NCBI GenBank assembly: GCA_965200115.1
Contig: OZ241336.1
Coordinates: 1,922,001-1,986,000 of the forward strand
DNA from: JAPOUP01 sp026708635
Lineage (GTDB): Bacteria > Pseudomonadota > Alphaproteobacteria > Rhodobacterales > Rhodobacteraceae
Length of the DNA stretch: 64,000 nucleotides
Reading direction: 5' to 3'
The stretch's first letter is position 1, and each line of letters starts with the position of its first letter. Position numbers and translations under genes: made by a program. Of the stretch, positions 62,938 through 64,000 are shown one piece after another. Below the pieces are notes generated by a model. It did not search any database. It was given only the letters and a program-made list of their open reading frames with translations, and was not told where the DNA came from.

Positions 62938-63636
62938 TCAGCTGAACCACCCACCGTGGATTTTTACGATTTCACTGGTCATATAGCTTGTGCTATCGCC
63001 AGCCAGGAACGCTACCACTTGGGCGATTTCCTTGGGCCTGCCCTGCCGGTTCATCGGCACAACGGAGAGTTGCTGAGCCATTTGTTCGGACGGAAGACTC
63101 TCGGTCATGGGGGTTGCCACCAACCCCGGTGCCACTGCGTTGACGCGGATATTATGAGGCGCAAGTACCCGGCCAAGCGACTTCGTCATCGACATTACCG
63201 CGCCCTTGGAGGTCGAATATTCCACCGTCGGGCTGCCCAAAACGCCGCTGATCGAGGCGAGGTTAACGATACTGCCCCCGCGACCTTCGGCGATCAGTGC
63301 CTTGGCGAAGGTCTGGCAGAAAAAAAACATCGCACGGGCGTTGACGTCGAGCGTCAGGGCATAGTCCTCTGGCGTGACATCCAGAAAATTCGACGGACGG
63401 AAGACCCCGGCGTTGTTCACCAGAACATCCGGCACTCCATCGTCGTCAAAGGTCTTTTCCAGCGCTGCCAGTGCGTCTGGCAGGTTGCTGAGATCGGCCT
63501 GGGCATACGCACCCTTCCAACGCTCTGGCCTTGGGCCCAGGTCCATGCCGACCACCGTGGTCCCCTCTTGCCGGAAGGTCTCGCAAATCGCGTTGCCGAT
63601 AAAGCCCGTGCAGCCTGTCACAATGGCCTGTGTCAT
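62938..63636 (-). CDS. Short-chain dehydrogenase/reductase
   Basis: A 232-residue NAD(P)-dependent oxidoreductase. TGCTGFIGNAI is the cofactor loop, NNAG the structural motif, and YSTSKGAVM the active site with Tyr and Lys, preceded by SISGVLG with Ser. Start ATG 63636 is chosen because the longer frame runs into the TRAP gene. A dehydrogenase here could oxidise an alcohol to the ketone used by the monooxygenase, or act as a 3-hydroxyacyl-CoA dehydrogenase. Confidence 0.9.
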   Translation of the reverse strand: MTQAIVTGCTGFIGNAICETFRQEGTTVVGMDLGPRPERWKGAYAQADLSNLPDALAALEKTFDDDGVPDVLVNNAGVFRPSNFLDVTPEDYALTLDVNARAMFFFCQTFAKALIAEGRGGSIVNLASISGVLGSPTVEYSTSKGAVMSMTKSLGRVLAPHNIRVNAVAPGLVATPMTESLPSEQMAQQLSVVPMNRQGRPKEIAQVVAFLAGDSTSYMTSEIVKIHGGWFS

Positions 63637-63647
63637 CTTATCCCCTC

Positions 63648-64000
63648 TTATCGATAGAGCATCTGATAGGGCAGAAAGGTGGATAGCACCGGCAGGCCGA
63701 TGATCAGCGCCATGATGATGATTTCGGCCACCAGGTACCAACCCACGCCACGGAAAATGCTGGTCAGGGGAATCCTGTCGCCTACGACACCTTTCACCAC
63801 ATACACGTTCAGCCCCACGGGCGGAGTCATCATCCCGATTTCTAGATATTTCACGATGATCACTCCGGCCCATATCGGATCAATCCCAGTCTGCTTCATC
63901 ACCGGGAAAAGTACCGGCAGCGTCAGCAGCATCACCCCCAATCCGTCCAGAAAACAACCTAGGATCAGGTATATAACCGAGATCGCCAGGATGATTCCGA
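63648..64000 (-). CDS. TRAP transporter large permease DctM, 3' part
   Basis: The gene continues past the window edge; the last 115 or so residues are seen. They include GVIIVKYLEIGMMTPPVGLN and YVVKGVV, the conserved region near the end of DctM, preceded by hydrophobic segments. Tripartite ATP-independent periplasmic transporters take up organic acids with a sodium gradient. As the first gene of this minus-strand run in the window, it probably imports the substrate of the island. Confidence 0.88.
   Translation of the reverse strand, partial: GIILAISVIYLILGCFLDGLGVMLLTLPVLFPVMKQTGIDPIWAGVIIVKYLEIGMMTPPVGLNVYVVKGVVGDRIPLTSIFRGVGWYLVAEIIIMALIIGLPVLSTFLPYQMLYR

Noticed and set aside
1..64000. 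CRISPR arrays, tRNA and rRNA genes
   Set aside because: No regularly spaced repeats and no tRNA T-arm or rRNA-like segments were noticed in the intergenic regions; no covariance search could be run.

Overview
This window looks like the near-origin region of an alphaproteobacterial chromosome, most like Rhodobacterales. The core block rho-mnmE-mnmG-rsmG-parA-parB is followed by hemW, rdgB, rph, hrcA and grpE in the order common in that group. Two perfect parS sites (TGTTTCACGTGAAACA) lie inside mnmG and rsmG. hemJ, which normally sits beside rho, is separated from it here by about 4.8 kb of mobile-element debris. The density of insertion sequences and decayed genes suggests a genome undergoing IS expansion and gene loss; that is inference.

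Layout. 1-7.2 kb: an IS30-type element, hemJ, then a patchwork of transposase remnants, one intact unknown gene with a DUF3102-like N-terminus (3778-4755), and truncated remnants of an acyltransferase and a thiamine-dependent dehydrogenase. 7.3-14.1 kb: transcription termination, tRNA modification, rRNA methylation and chromosome partition. 14.1-18.4 kb: hemW, rdgB, rph (minus strand) and hrcA, grpE (plus strand). 18.4-23.5 kb: an ABC importer with two permeases, a GntR-family regulator and a divergent fumarylacetoacetate-hydrolase-family gene. 23.6-27 kb: mutS and msrA. 27.5-29.9 kb: an insertion sequence whose single protein joins a DruA-like (DUF4338) domain to an IS4-type DDE transposase. 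30.2-46.2 kb: mostly housekeeping and envelope genes (argG, hslO, two NUDIX hydrolases, cca, an ABC exporter, an RlmD/TrmA-type methyltransferase, a voltage-gated sodium channel, two L,D-transpeptidases, a CAP lipoprotein, an ALDH7-type dehydrogenase, hemH, a methyltransferase, a glutaredoxin and a nitrilase-like amidase). 46.5-47.4 kb: a secreted Calx-beta protein with a 19-C homopolymer directly after its start codon, plus small remnants. 48.2-64 kb: a catabolic island.

The catabolic island encodes a Baeyer-Villiger monooxygenase, an alpha/beta hydrolase, two EthD/Dabb-like small proteins, two acyl-CoA ligases, two acyl-CoA dehydrogenases, an enoyl-CoA hydratase, an acetoacetate-decarboxylase-like protein, an SDR and a TRAP transporter subunit. 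Together they suggest uptake of a (probably cyclic) ketone or terpenoid-like compound, oxygen insertion to a lactone, ring opening, CoA activation and beta-oxidation. The island is split by an IS5-type element (53064-56282) inserted at the stop codon of one ligase. That element is itself interrupted by a second, decayed DruA-DDE element (53281-55652). A deletion scar (SDR fused to an acyl-CoA dehydrogenase tail) and a thiolase remnant show that this part of the island is eroding.

The two observations I rate highest are the DruA-DDE fusion insertion sequences, present as two divergent copies with a shared terminal inverted repeat, and the poly-C tract that puts the Calx-beta protein out of frame and would allow phase variation. 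All family assignments are from reading motifs by eye; no database search was run.
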